Of a DNA stretch of 64,000 nucleotides, positions 12,039 to 23,300 are shown one piece after another. Source of the stretch: Phlebiopsis flavidoalba (Eukaryota > Basidiomycota > Agaricomycetes > Polyporales > Phanerochaetaceae); NCBI GenBank assembly GCA_035772785.1, contig JAOCPU010000026.1, forward strand, positions 124,001 to 188,000, in the 5' to 3' direction. The notes beneath the pieces are model-generated. The model saw nothing but the letters and a program-made list of their open reading frames with translations. It was not told where the DNA came from and searched no databases. The position numbers and the translations under genes were made by a program. Within the stretch, counting starts at the first letter, position 1, and each line of letters opens with the position of its first letter.

Positions 12039-12500
12039 CGATCGGTCTTCCCATTCGACATTGCCATCTTGTTTCATATGTATTTGTCGTTAACGAGATG
12101 ATTATGGGCTCATCTACATTAATATTGCCGATGGGGTCGAAAAAGTAGAGTGCGGCACGAAACACGTGACCTCAGCCGCGAGCTGATGGAGACTCATACT
12201 TTCTTTGTTCTTGTACATTGACTCAACGGCCTCCGGCCTTCCGAGCCATACTTTACTCGAAGCACGTCTGTTGCTGCATCCACGTCAACTTTTGGCACAT
12301 TCGAATATTCTAGCATGTCTAACTTCCTGCCAGAGCAGAGGTCGGTAGTTGGACTTGGAGTCGCCAGTCGTGGTAGTGCTGATTGAACACTCGATAGAAT
12401 CCGCTCGCGCCACTACTGTGAAGACTCGCAAGAAGATTGTATCCATATTTCAGTATGACATTTTGCTCTCTGAAGGTATTGTGGCTCATCTTGCATTATA
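12039..12500. other. Intergenic, nothing seen
   Basis: About 460 bases between two plus-strand genes. No open frame of note and no repeat. Probably the 3' end of the previous gene and the promoter or first exon of the next one. Confidence 0.4.
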
Positions 12501-13807
12501 GATCCGTGATGTACAATACAGACTCCCAATCGCCAGGCTTGAACGCGTATCCGACGCGTTCAAGGGGATTCTGATAGCCAAAAAATATAACACGCCCCAC
12601 CGTCATGAACCTGGCCAAGGAGACCCCATAGTTCTGGACGGCCTATATCCTGGAGACTTCGACTACTTCCTAGACGTAGTGGCTTACCTTGATGGACGGT
12701 ATGTCATTCGTGATTGAGCCCAATACTTTACCTGACCTTTCTGCAGCCCAACACCCATTCCTTCATGGATTGCAGAATTTGACGTTCTTAATAACGAATC
12801 GCTTGGCGATGGAGAGCCTGAGCAATACACAGTTGAAGAACTCGCTCTGGACCCCGAATTTCCTTACGACGCTTCGTATGCACCCGCACTTCGGCCTTGT
12901 TTATCCGCACTCATCCGCACCAGACTCGGCGAACTCTTTGCTCTCGAAAGAGTTTGCGAGTTTATGATTGAAATGCTCAAGTTCGATTGGAAAGTCATGC
13001 GCCTAGGCCCCTTCCAGAGGTGGCATCTCGTATGCGGCATACAGTCCGCCAGTCTGTTGTGGCATCCGTGTCTGGCGTTGGTGGACGATACCACTTTTGA
13101 CTCTTTCGACCCGGACATCGGTCGGCTTCTGGGCGGAAAGGCGACAGCCTTGGTCCTTGAAGCGCAGATGCGCCTTCGCACTGGGTTCCTACAGCTCATT
13201 CGGGCTTATCTCGAAACGAGTGGCTCCGTATTCGTCTCCACCGAAGGTCCGCAGGCCTGTGGCCGTCCTCAAGCCCAACCGCAGACTTATCATACGAGAC
13301 CGCCTCTGTCGGGATGGTCAACGATTTTTGGGATGGCTTCGCGGAAAGAGTAGAGAGCCTACTGGGGAACCTAGCATGGATGGATCGGTGGATGGGGACG
13401 ATGAAGACGACGACGAGATAGACGACGACGACGTTGAAATACACGAAGATGACGATCTTCCGGGCGATTACCTCCCTAACATTGTGGAAAGGGTCAGCTG
13501 CGAGAAGTTGTGGAACAGGATCAAGGCTCGGGTCATTCTTCCGTATGACGTTGCCAGAGGTGAAGAACGTCTCGTGCGCCGAGTCGAAGAAGTCGTCTCC
13601 AGATATCTTTGCTGCAAGTGTGGCCCCAAGCTCTCCCAGATTCTTAGCGAGATCCGTCACACGTATGAGTTGATGTACGTGCGCGCGCAAGACACTATAA
13701 GACTCCAGCTCCTCGACGCGTTGGATTGGCCAAAAATGCGCGATGATGGACCAATACGGCGCCAGCTTGAAGCTCATGTCAAGTCGCACACTCCTCGTCT
13801 GACTTGA
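12501..13807 (+). CDS. BTB-like domain protein with acidic linker
   Basis: The first recognisable part reads IRDVQYRLPIARLERVSD, then PIVLDGLYPGDFDYFLDV (about 12630-12680). An intron follows (GTATGT...CTGCAG, about 12699-12746), then PTPIPSWIAEFDVL. The order 'contact exposure, threshold, P-ilLdGl-p-dF-xfL' is that of BTB/POZ-fold proteins common in Agaricomycetes, which mostly act as protein-protein adaptors. A helical part follows (FMIEMLKFDWKVMRLGP), an acidic linker of Asp and Glu (about 13396-13450) and a C-terminal region with ERVSCEKLWNRIKARVILPY ending in a stop at 13805-13807. Frames shift near 13100-13330. The BTB assignment rests on the core motif only. The C-terminal part is not recognised. 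Confidence 0.45.
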
Positions 13808-14840
13808 GGGCACGTAAGCATTGCTCTAGACAATTGGCCGCTGTGTGATGGAGTGTAAAACCCTACGGCTATACGACCAACACTTGTAGTGCGCATATAT
13901 TATTACTCCGACTGCCATTGAAACAGTTTTTACTACAAAGCGTGAATGTGCCAACGAGCTCGCAGTATAATACGAAGAAGGGAAAAAAAAAAAGAAAAAG
14001 AATGTGCCAGCGCTACGCACCGTTCATCAAATGATGCGGGAAAATACTGGCGCTACGCCTGAGAACGAGAATAATTGCGGAGTATTATGCTGGCGCTACG
14101 CCTGATAACGAGAATAATTGCGGAGTTTGGGCGCCACGCACTGGTACCCACCAAAATAACTCCTAAGAATTGTGCGCCCCATATTCGCCGTTGTTGCAAC
14201 CTAGTCATAAAGCTATAGTAATCCGCTTGGGATTTTAGAAAGCGTGTCTGTATCGTCAGAATAACTGGTTTGCACAATCTCATAAAAATGCTATAGAGAC
14301 TGTCGGAAAGTTAAGCTCTACGGCGTTGAGCGCTCCGCACAGAGACGCCCGCGGAACTCCGCTTCTCTCTTATTTTTGCTCGTGGGTGGGAGTCATCCAA
14401 AGGCCATCATGTTGCATCTCTCGACGCTCTCACAGTGAAAAACTCGCCTCTATATCCTGCTATACCGTCAAATGACACTCTTAGTAGAGACACAAGCCCC
14501 TGACCTCTCTCACCCCGAAGGTTTCAGAGAATACTGGGGACATCGACGTATGATTCAAGTTGGCGAGGTTCTGCATGTGTCTTCAAGGGTCTAAGCGGAC
14601 CCACTTCAGTGTTTATGATGTCTAAACCATGTAATCCACAGGTCTCACATGGTCAATATATTCACCAGAGCCTCCCTGTGGCCTCGGAACTGTACGCTTG
14701 TGCGTAGAAGCCAGTGCCATCTGTAGCCGACAGTCTACTTATTTTCCCCGAACAGTCAATTGAGGATTGTCAGTCATGTCATCAAGCTATTCGTGCCTCC
14801 CGTGAGAGTCATTGAGACGGCCATGATTTAATTCAACTCG
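13808..14840. other. Gene-free, contains short direct repeats
   Basis: No gene seen. Contains an A-rich run (13983-13998) and several copies of a gcgctacgc core in about 130 bases (14008, 14050, 14093 and a variant at 14129), two of which belong to a 37-bp direct repeat. Confidence 0.5.
14047..14126. repeat. 37-bp direct repeat, two copies
   Basis: The 37-base unit beginning ctggcgctacgcctga occurs at 14047-14083 and 14090-14126, differing at one base, with 6 bases between. Truncated versions flank the pair. A short, recent local duplication. No coding capacity. Confidence 0.9.
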
Positions 14841-16120
14841 TGAGCTGTGTCCAACCCTGCCTAACATCAATGAACGAACGTCTTAATCCAGCTAGCTCTA
14901 CGATTCGCACCGTTCTACCCGAATGCCGTCTGCTTCTGCGCTCTCCCCACTCCCCTGGTTACTTAAATGTACCGGGGAACCCGACGTGGCCAACGTATGC
15001 TTATCAGGCTCATCTATGCGTATAACAAGTGCTGACGACGCTACCTACATATCTTCAAACGCATCCATATGGCTGAGTTGCTATGATCTCTCCCTTCAAC
15101 CCCACTCCTACACCCATCACCCTCTGTTGCAGCCTGGCAAATACACTACTATGTCTTCGTGTATGGATATCCTCGTAACCAAAGGTAGGCCCCAAACATG
15201 CGCGGTATCCGTGTTGCGCTGATAGCATCGTAGGTTCCCCAATTTATCTGCCGGCTCCACGTCAAGCCTACCTGGAATTTTGTTTCTCGAATGACGTGGC
15301 CAATTTCTCTCCCCGCCCACTGGAGTTACAAGATGATATCTACGGTTTGTCGGTCCGTTCTTGACAGTCTGTGGACGATATCTCATGCATACATATTTTA
15401 CTGTACTGCACGCACTCACCCTCATTGGCGGCCCGTATGGATAATGACATCGGGGCCGCCTAGTATACCTGCCCTGATGGGCCGTGGTCATCCGCATGAG
15501 TGTGTTACGCCCCAACTCCGAGTTTGACTGCTAATGTAGGCGAGCCTGAATCGTAGTACGTTTCCGACATTTCTCAGAACCCTACCGAGGTTCACGAAGA
15601 TAGTTTATGCACTAAGGGGATGCTGAAGCTATCGACGACCGGGTTATCGACCATGTTACTGACTGGTATGTAACCCGACTAGCACTCTGAAGCCGCGCAA
15701 GTTGCCTGGGGACGCTTTTTGGCAATTAGAACCTCGGTGCGTCAGGAATATTCCACACTCGCGAAATATCTTCGATACCAAACGTACGCCTGCACTTTTT
15801 CATCGTTCGCGATAACCGTGCCTTGAACTTTCAAGCTGTTCTCATGCACCCGGGCCTCTGGGGAATATCGAATGGCCTTCGACTAAGCCTCTGGTGCGTA
15901 GAACTTACGACTTTCGCCTTAGACAGTGTGCTTATCTCACTCGAACAGCATTGTGTTGAGTTTGCGACCGACCGCCCACCGCTCTCACGATACGCCCTCC
16001 CATCACACACCGAGTGCATTGGTACAACATACGCAGTCCTTACAGACATTTCGACACCGGACCTGCGCTCCTTGCGTAAATACAACCATGATAGAACCTA
16101 CAATGTATCAAGTGGGGACT
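14841..16120. other. Fragments of protein-like frames, unrecognised
   Basis: Several plus-strand pieces look coding (for example FSNDVANFSPRPLELQDD near 15285 and RPPLSRYALPSHTECIGT near 15972) but sit in different frames with stops between. They could be upstream exons of the gene ending at 16836 or a decayed gene. No family is recognised. Confidence 0.25.
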
Positions 16121-16836
16121 TCACACCATCGAACTGTCGGTAGGAGCGCTCAGACTGGGGTGACATTTCAAGAAGCGGCCAGCGCCGCTTCAATTTATCT
16201 CCGCCGCCTTATAACGGACTCCAACGGAAAAATGGGGTTTCGCCTTCATTCAACCAACCATCTGGATTAACTCATGTCACTCCCTGAACAACCCATGGAC
16301 CCTATGGTGGACATGAAGTGTCTTCTGATGCAAGCGCCGTACCTGCCTCCGACCTCCAGCGTTCAGCTCTATGACGATTTCGAGGACCTCCTTGACGATT
16401 TATCCATAGCGCTGTGAGTCTGCTCTCAATCTCGCGTGTTTGATCCCACACTCATCAGTCATCATATCTACAGACCGGAAACGCGTGATTTGAACCTCGA
16501 GGTCATCATGTCCCGCCAGCAGGAGCTAGGTTATCGAATTATGGACACGTATGTTCTTCTTCTGTCGTTTTGGGAGCACACACTGATGTCCGACCTCAGC
16601 AACGAACTTGACGCTCTCCTGAGGTGAGTTATTCCCTTGTTTATTTCATGCCAACGCTAAGATTATCCTCCTAGTGGCCCATTCCACGATCTCGATAGTT
16701 ATGAGCGGTATCAAGAACGTTGCGCGCGGCGGAGCAACGTCTCCCCAGTCTTGATCTTATACCCTCAACCCAGGTACCCCTCTCAAATCAAGATCAGCGT
16801 CACTGTCGAAGTTGTCACCGAATACGAATGCGTATG
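16121..16836 (+). CDS. Unrecognised gene, 3' exons
   Basis: Three exons splice well. The first ends SVQLYDDFEDLLDDLSIAL at about 16416, with an intron GTGAGT...CTACAG to about 16473. The second reads TRDLNLEVIMSRQQELGYRI with an intron GTGAGT...CCTAG (about 16624-16674). The third reads GPFHDLDSYERYQERCARR and ends VTVEVVTEYECV with TGA at 16834-16836. The 5' end is unclear because upstream frames are broken. The encoded part is acidic and helical with no motif that I know. The clean splice signals make a real gene likely. Confidence 0.45.
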
Positions 16837-17052
16837 AACACAGAAGGAGCATCACGGCCTAGCGTATCACCATGAAAACAGAACGCGTCGCTCTTTTCGC
16901 TTGCATCACCCGTAATAGGCGCACATCGCCAAGCCTACACGAGCCTTTTCACGAGCTCTTTCTCGTGTTGTGCAGGCTCGTTCGGCTCCTTCGTGTCGGT
17001 CTATTTAATGTTTGTCTGTGTTTCCCGTGCTTTGCCGCTCAGTCTCCCCTTG

Positions 17053-17250
17053 CTCTCCCGACTACTACCACCTCGCTCTCTTGACCGCCATTCTTTCGCT
17101 CTCTTGACCACTGTTCTTTGGCTCTCCTGACCACCACTCCCTTGCTCTCCTGATCACCATTCCCTTGCTCTCCTGATCACCACTCCCTTGCTCTCCTGAT
17201 CACCACTCCCTTGCTCTCCTGATCACCACTCTCTTGCTCTCATTCCCTTG
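17053..17250. repeat. 23-bp minisatellite, eight copies plus a partial
   Basis: Eight consecutive 23-base units from 17053 to 17236, then a partial copy. The consensus begins ctctcctgatcaccactccc. The central copies are identical or nearly so, and the first three have diverged, a gradient typical of an array that expands from one end. Each inner unit carries the palindrome tgatca. The unit is not a multiple of three, so coding use is unlikely. Confidence 0.93.
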
Positions 17251-18578
17251 TTTTACCCACCCAAATACCCTTGCTCTTCTGGCCAATGTTACTGTACTTT
17301 CCCGCCCTAGCTTCAATGTAATGTCCGTGTTCTTTTCTTTTACGCCACAGACCACAATCGCAAGAATGAACCGAACTTGAACTTCCCTGTCATGCCATGT
17401 GTGGCCACTCACGACTTTCTTGTTGCCCTTACCATACGATGCTTTAGCTGATTTGAACGGATGGATAGAAACAAACTGGGCATAAACAGCACTCGGTTCA
17501 CGGTTGGATCCCACCGTCGAATAGGAGCGCGGCCTACCGTCTCGTCACCCGGACACACGCACTGCGTTCACGAGGGGCCCGGACTGCCAGAACAACTGTC
17601 GGCAGGGGCAGCTCTTGTCAGGGCGACGAACGAAACGATCACAAAATTACAAAATTGTAAATGTGCCACGATCTTTACTTTCTCGAGGTCCCACGATCTT
17701 GACTTTTGTCGAGGTCCTCGAACATTCTTGACGATACTAGTATTGCACTATCAGTTAGTGAGTGCTGTCCATATACCGATTTGCATTCCATAAGAAAGCA
17801 TCAAAGCCAGGATAAGCGGGTACACCTAGATCAATACTTCGAGCGACACCTCGATGACAAGGCGGATGGAAGCCGCCTCTGCTAGTAGCCGCGGACGAGA
17901 TAAGGACATCGAAGAAGAACGAGAGCGAGAGAGGCGTTGCCTTTGACGCACACAAGGGTTGGTGAGGATATCGAGCCACCGTCTGTACACTTTACTGTGC
18001 GAGCCTGGCATACCCGGAACACAATCTCATGCTTCTCAGATTCGCGATGTCTTGCACCAATCAACGGCCAATCGGCTCGCTGTGGTCTCCGGCCATGCAC
18101 ACCCACGAGAAGGATATGAGCAGGCAGTAACCCATCCTCGATTGCTTGTATCCTGAAGACTTTGACTTTTTCTTGAATGCGATCCTTCGAGGACCTGCAT
18201 CGTGAGTGCCGACGATCAACGTTCCGCTGTGTCCCGTCCAATTTGTGGTCGGGGCGAAGTTCTAAGTAGCTGACCGAGACTTTGGATATGTATCCAAGAC
18301 GTGTACACTCATGCCATCTTGTGCCTCGCTCAGGCCTCAGGACGCCCGGAGCTGGTCGGTTCAGTTTTGCTCATGCATTGATGGCCGCATGTAAGCTCGA
18401 TACTCATGTACATACATGCATGACTCTGTGTTCGCTAGCGGTCATTCGTCTCGATGTGTAGTAGCCTATCTCGAGCCCGTCGTAGCGAAAGTTGTTCCGG
18501 GCTTAACACCGTTTGGCGGGTTGTTTAATAATGATTAATGATTGATCACTAATGATAGTTTCTATTGATACTGATTAG
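17251..18578. other. Mostly gene-free, one possible BTB-like relic
   Basis: No complete gene. Around 18150-18190 one plus frame reads DCLYPEDFDFFLNAILRG, resembling the GLYPGDFDYFLDV motif of the BTB-like gene at 12.6 kb. It is preceded by an Arg/Glu-rich stretch (EEERERERR, about 17914). Surrounding frames are closed, so it may be a decayed relative. Two related aaaattac/aaaattgt motifs lie near 17643. Confidence 0.3.
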
Positions 18579-20369
18579 GTGGCTAGGATCTCACGTGATC
18601 TAACGACTCATCAACATGGGCGAGTGGCTTTTCCGAGCTTCCTCACTTTCGACAGTCAGTCGTCGTTATTGCAACCTGCCCTTGCCAGCACGCTCGGCTC
18701 GGGTGATACGAGTGTCTACTGCTGCGTGCTCACAGCCGTTGGCTTGGGCCCGTGGCAGCTCGACCCGGCAGCTGAACCCTGTGTGGGTCAGCAGCCGAGT
18801 ATCCCCGAGCAAGAGGCTCTCTGCCAGAGATGCGGTCGTGCAGTGAGCTCTAGCGAGGTGAGTACACCCGTTGATTCTTTCCACTTTCAATTGAACTCAC
18901 AGCTGACATGATCAGGGGTCCCGAAGAGCTCACTCGCCGCAATCGTCAAATCCCATCAAATCAATACTCATTCATGCCAGGTTCCCTCGGGGGCTCGGTA
19001 GGTACCATGCCGGGACTGTGTCAGCACACCACGAAGCTTTCGAGTTTGTCCGGTACCTTCACCCCAGCGCAACAAACTGCTCATTTGATCGAAAGCAACC
19101 CGCCATGTCGTCGACGTGCCCATATCAAAGCTGTGCGAGACTCTTGGAGAACCCTTGCGAAAATCTCGGAAAACATTTGCGGGGCTCTCGGAAACAACCA
19201 GGCGGTGGCCTCGGCGTGTGCTAGGGTGATCTGGCGTTGAGGGGGGGGCAGAAGGCGAAGGGTGACAGTGAGGATGTAGTTGTATTCAAGATGCCTACCA
19301 GTGTCCAGCGAGCGAGATTTTTGGCTAGAATGCTACAGTATGGCCAGCGTACAATGGTGAGTCTCGACCCATTTATCATGAAACCTATAGTGTCGGCAAA
19401 CTCACGAGGGGCGACCACAACAGCCAGTTGTACCCTAGTCGAATCCCAATAGACTGCGTCACTACTCGCGTAGTCGACCTAATAGAAGAAAAATCTCGCG
19501 CTTTTGGTACCGTCATTCGCGGGAACAAGACTGCGTACGATGAGTCAATTGCCCACCACGCAAGAGTGAAATCACTCAGGCTGCGTAGGCACGCGCCGTG
19601 TGACCCCCATACGACGCCCCCAGCCTCTGTCGCGTCTTCGTGAGTGGCCGCCGTCCCCCGCTATCGCAATGAGCTGAGTTTGTGTGCAGTTTGAAGCAAT
19701 GCACAGCGACCGGTCCTGCGAATGGGAGGCGCTCTCGACGGCGCTCCCGACGGCGCTCTCGACGGCGCTCCCGACGACGCTCTCGACGGCGCTCCCGACG
19801 ACGCTCTCGACGGCGCTCGTAGAGCACAACCGCGACTCTGTCTCCCACCACAGTCCTGCCTGGCTCCTTTTCTCTTTGCAGCTCATTGTTGAAAAGTGCG
19901 TGTTCGTACTTGTCACTGTGGTCTGGCTTCTAACAAGTCTCTATTCAGGTCGCGCCGCAAAGCAATGCAAGTCGTTTGGATGTGCAAACCATCACTACAA
20001 GAACCAGCCGAAGGTCCGCGCGATGCTTGAGGAGTGGGTGAGGGAGTGCAGGACTAGTCAGGATCAATCCGGTGGATGGGGTGCCAATAGTGCAGTGATC
20101 CGGTGTGAGTGACACATTTATAGATTGCCTTCAATGATGCTGACCAGTGGTTGTAGGAGTGCCATCCACAAGAGCAGGGACGGACACCCAGTAAGTCACC
20201 TCACCGTCACGTACCACGAACGCCAACGGTCACAAGAAGACCAAGCACGTCTACCTCAGCAAGCAAATCCTCAAGGAGACAGGGATGTTGAATTAGGGTG
20301 CCTGCAATGGTCATATGTATACTCTAGCAGCTACTGGCTCTTCTTGATGAATCAACGCCTATTTCTTGA
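18579..20369 (+). other. Broken, unrecognised protein-like stretches
   Basis: Plus-strand frames at 18579-18911, 19018-19224 and 19237-19452 have some protein-like segments. One is a Cys-containing piece, STCPYQSCARLLENPCENL, that could be part of a zinc finger. Another is VFKMPTSVQRARFLARML. A further piece, KSFGCANHHYKNQPKVRAML, lies near 19970. They are in different frames without a convincing splice plan. I cannot name a product. Confidence 0.2.
19728..19820. repeat. 12-bp minisatellite with 24-bp higher order
   Basis: Seven full 12-base units (19737-19820) alternate between gacggcgctccc and gacggcgctctc or gacgacgctctc, giving a 24-base higher-order period, plus a 9-base partial copy in front. 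Both strands stay open because the unit is a multiple of three (plus: STALPTTL; minus: SAVGSAVESVVG). Confidence 0.9.
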
Positions 20370-23300
20370 ATACATTCATTCCTCCCAGCGCCGCAAGCGC
20401 ATCCAACCCGCCCTGGTCCCGGTTCGGCCTCCTCCCTCGCCCCCTCGCGTCTGCTGTCGCTAGACTCCTCGTCGTCGGTGCCAGCTGAGCGGCCCGCCCT
20501 GTGTTTTTGAGAAAACAGCAAAGAAAAATGCCGCCAGCCGATGGCCAACGGCAGCGTCGAGTGCGTCTCTCTCTCTCTCGTCCATCTCCCGTCGCCATGC
20601 CCGACGTCCCTGGCCCCCACCCGCCCTAACGGCAAGCGGCTCTCCTCGCGCCTCGAGGGCCAGTATCTGGTGCGTGCTCTGGCGCCCCCTAAGGTTGCGT
20701 GCTGACGTCGCTTGCAGGTCATGCAGAGCCAGATGATCGGTATGCAGCCCATGCTCGAGCGCATCCTCCAGGCCGTTCAGCAGCAGCAACCAGCAGCAGC
20801 TGCTGAATCAGCGCGGCTCTGTACAACCAGGCATGCGACGGCGCACCGCTCATGCCGCCCGCTCCCGCCCATCCGCACGCCCGACATGTACGAGCCCCCG
20901 AGCCCGCGCGCAGGCAAGGTCTTTCCGCCGCTGCCCGGCTTTGCGCCCCTGGTACGTCCCACGCAGTGCGCACGGGGGCCCGCGACTCACTTATGGTTGG
21001 TGCATAGCCACACAAGTACGCCGCGTATGGCATCGTGCCCAGCACCGCGCCGTCCTCGGACGACGATTCCGAGGACACGCTCCCGCGCTCGACGCTCAAC
21101 GCGTCCATCGAGGCGCTCCAGGGGCTCGCCAACGCTGCCGCCGAGGCCGCCGCTGCGCCCTCGGCGTCGCCGAGAAGGTGCGTTCCTGTCCATCTCCCCC
21201 CAACTACCCGCTCACCGCTTCCAGGGCCTCGTCTCCGACTCCGAAGCGTGCGAGCTCTACCACATGCACGTCCTCCCTCCCCTCCTCTCACCACCGAATG
21301 CTAACCGCACCACAGCTTCTTCTCGGGCTGCCACATCTTCACGCTCTTCGACCCGAGCTAGCCCGAGCTACGACACCTACGAGGCGCTGATGGAGCGCAC
21401 GCCGTGAACGTTCGACGCGATCCTCGCTGTCGCGGGCCCCCATGAAATTGTGCGCCCCAGCACTCAGCGGCATCTCTCGATACATCACGTCGAAGTGCGC
21501 ATTGAGAAGGCAAGTGGCGCGGAACCCTCGCTGGAGAGCGAAAGCTAACCCACGCACAGATCCATGTAATCAGTAAGCCGACGCACGGACTGCCGTTCCA
21601 GGTGGACGACATCTCGCGCCCGCATGAGCTGCAGGAGAAGATGAATCACCGTGTCGGCGAGCGCACGCGTTTTGCGAATCGTGTGCTTGACCTCCGAGTA
21701 CGTTGCACATTCTCCGCTCTGTATCTCCTTGTAACATTTGTTTGATTCAAGAACCCGGCCTCGCAAGCGATATTCCGGCTACTCGCAGCTGTTTGTGAGC
21801 TCTGGCGAGAAGCCCTCTTACAGAAAGGCTTCCTCGAGATCCAGTCGAGCAAGTTCCAGGGCTGGCAGCACCGAATCTGGCGCAGCGGTACGTGGTTTGT
21901 AAGCGCATATATGCGCCTCAAATGCTCATTCCTGCTCTCAGGTCTTCAAAGTAGGACTACTTCCGTCGCCCCGCCTTCCTCGCCCAAAGCCCTCAGCTCG
22001 CCAAGCAGATGTGCATCGCCGCCGACATGGAGCGCGTCTTCGAGATTGGCCCCGTCTTCCGCGTCGGTTTGGAGCGCGTCGTGATGCTCTTCCTCGCGCT
22101 ACGGCGGACGTGCGCTGAGCCTTGCTCTTCCCGCGGGACCCGAAGAGCTTCAGCACCGCCGGCGAAGACCCCGCGCAGGCCTCCATGGCCGCCGCACAGA
22201 AGATGGTCCTGCACGGGCCCGAGAGCCGCACGTTCACGCCGGCCACGACGCGCGGCGAGCTGCCGCCGCTCGAGAACCTCATCGCGCGCTACGGCGACGC
22301 GACGAACACGAGCTGGGTCGACCCCACGTGAACGGTCTGGCGCGACGCGGCGACGGGCGCGGCGGTGGGCTACATCGCGAGCGGCCCGCCGCTTCGCGGT
22401 CGTGTTCGGCAACCCGCTGTGCGAGCCCGCGCAGATCCCGCGCGTCGTGCGCGCGTTCCTCGCGTACCTCCGGCACGGGCCCGCTCAGCCGCCCACGTTC
22501 TACCGCGCGCTCGAGGAGCCCAGCCGGCATAGGCGCGAACGCTAGCTCTTAATCGACGCTCTTTTGGCCCGTCGTCCGCAAGGAGCTGTTCAAGGTGCGT
22601 CTCCCTCCTTGCCACAGGGGCAAATACTAAGAAGGTGCAGGGATGTTTGTTGCTTGCGGCGTGGAGCATGAACGGGTGGCTGCCCAGCGGGCATGCGTGC
22701 GCATTGGCGCTCGACTTGGGGCTTCCATCGTGCGCTGGAGAAGCTCGCAGAGGACGGCGGGAAGGAGAGGACGGAGGAAGAGGAGCGGAACCTCGTGAGT
22801 GCATCGCCCATAAAAAGTCGCCCGCAGGTCGATACTTACGATGTGGCCCAGTCGTCTCTGCGAGGATATGGCTTTGCCTATATTGGTTTGACCATCAGTG
22901 CGTTCTCCCAGGCTAATTTGGAGGGTGCCTGCTGATATAGGGCTGCTAGGATGAGCTTGGGCACGGGTCGGCCTATTGTTCTGAGGGACGAGTCCTCTGT
23001 TTTCAGCACTGCCGACCCCCGTTGAAGCACCCCATGGCGCCCCCCCGACGGATGTGCGACTGATCTCGCAGGTCGAGGCTCAATGCTCAGAAAAGTACGC
23101 ACTGCTCGCTCCCATGTGTCGTTTTAACTGACCGCCTCGCACAGCCCAAATCTATGAGACGCTCTCGCCCCTGAACGGCCAGGTGAACCACAACACACTC
23201 GCCTTCATCCGGCGCGCCAACGTCGCGCTCGACAAATGGTGGCAAGACTGCGACGAGCTGCACCGTGGGTTCCCCCGCTCCTGTCACGCCGGGCCGCTCA

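Noticed and set aside
17053..17250. Possible CRISPR-like array
   Set aside because: Units are contiguous without spacers and the genome is eukaryotic. It is a minisatellite.
20719..21294. 191-codon minus-strand frame
   Set aside because: It is a GC-rich shadow of the regulator exons on the plus strand, which match a known family.
21440..22476. Functional aspartyl-tRNA synthetase gene
   Set aside because: Lacks the anticodon-binding N-terminus and the catalytic core between motifs 2 and 3, and is surrounded on both sides by one regulator's coding sequence.
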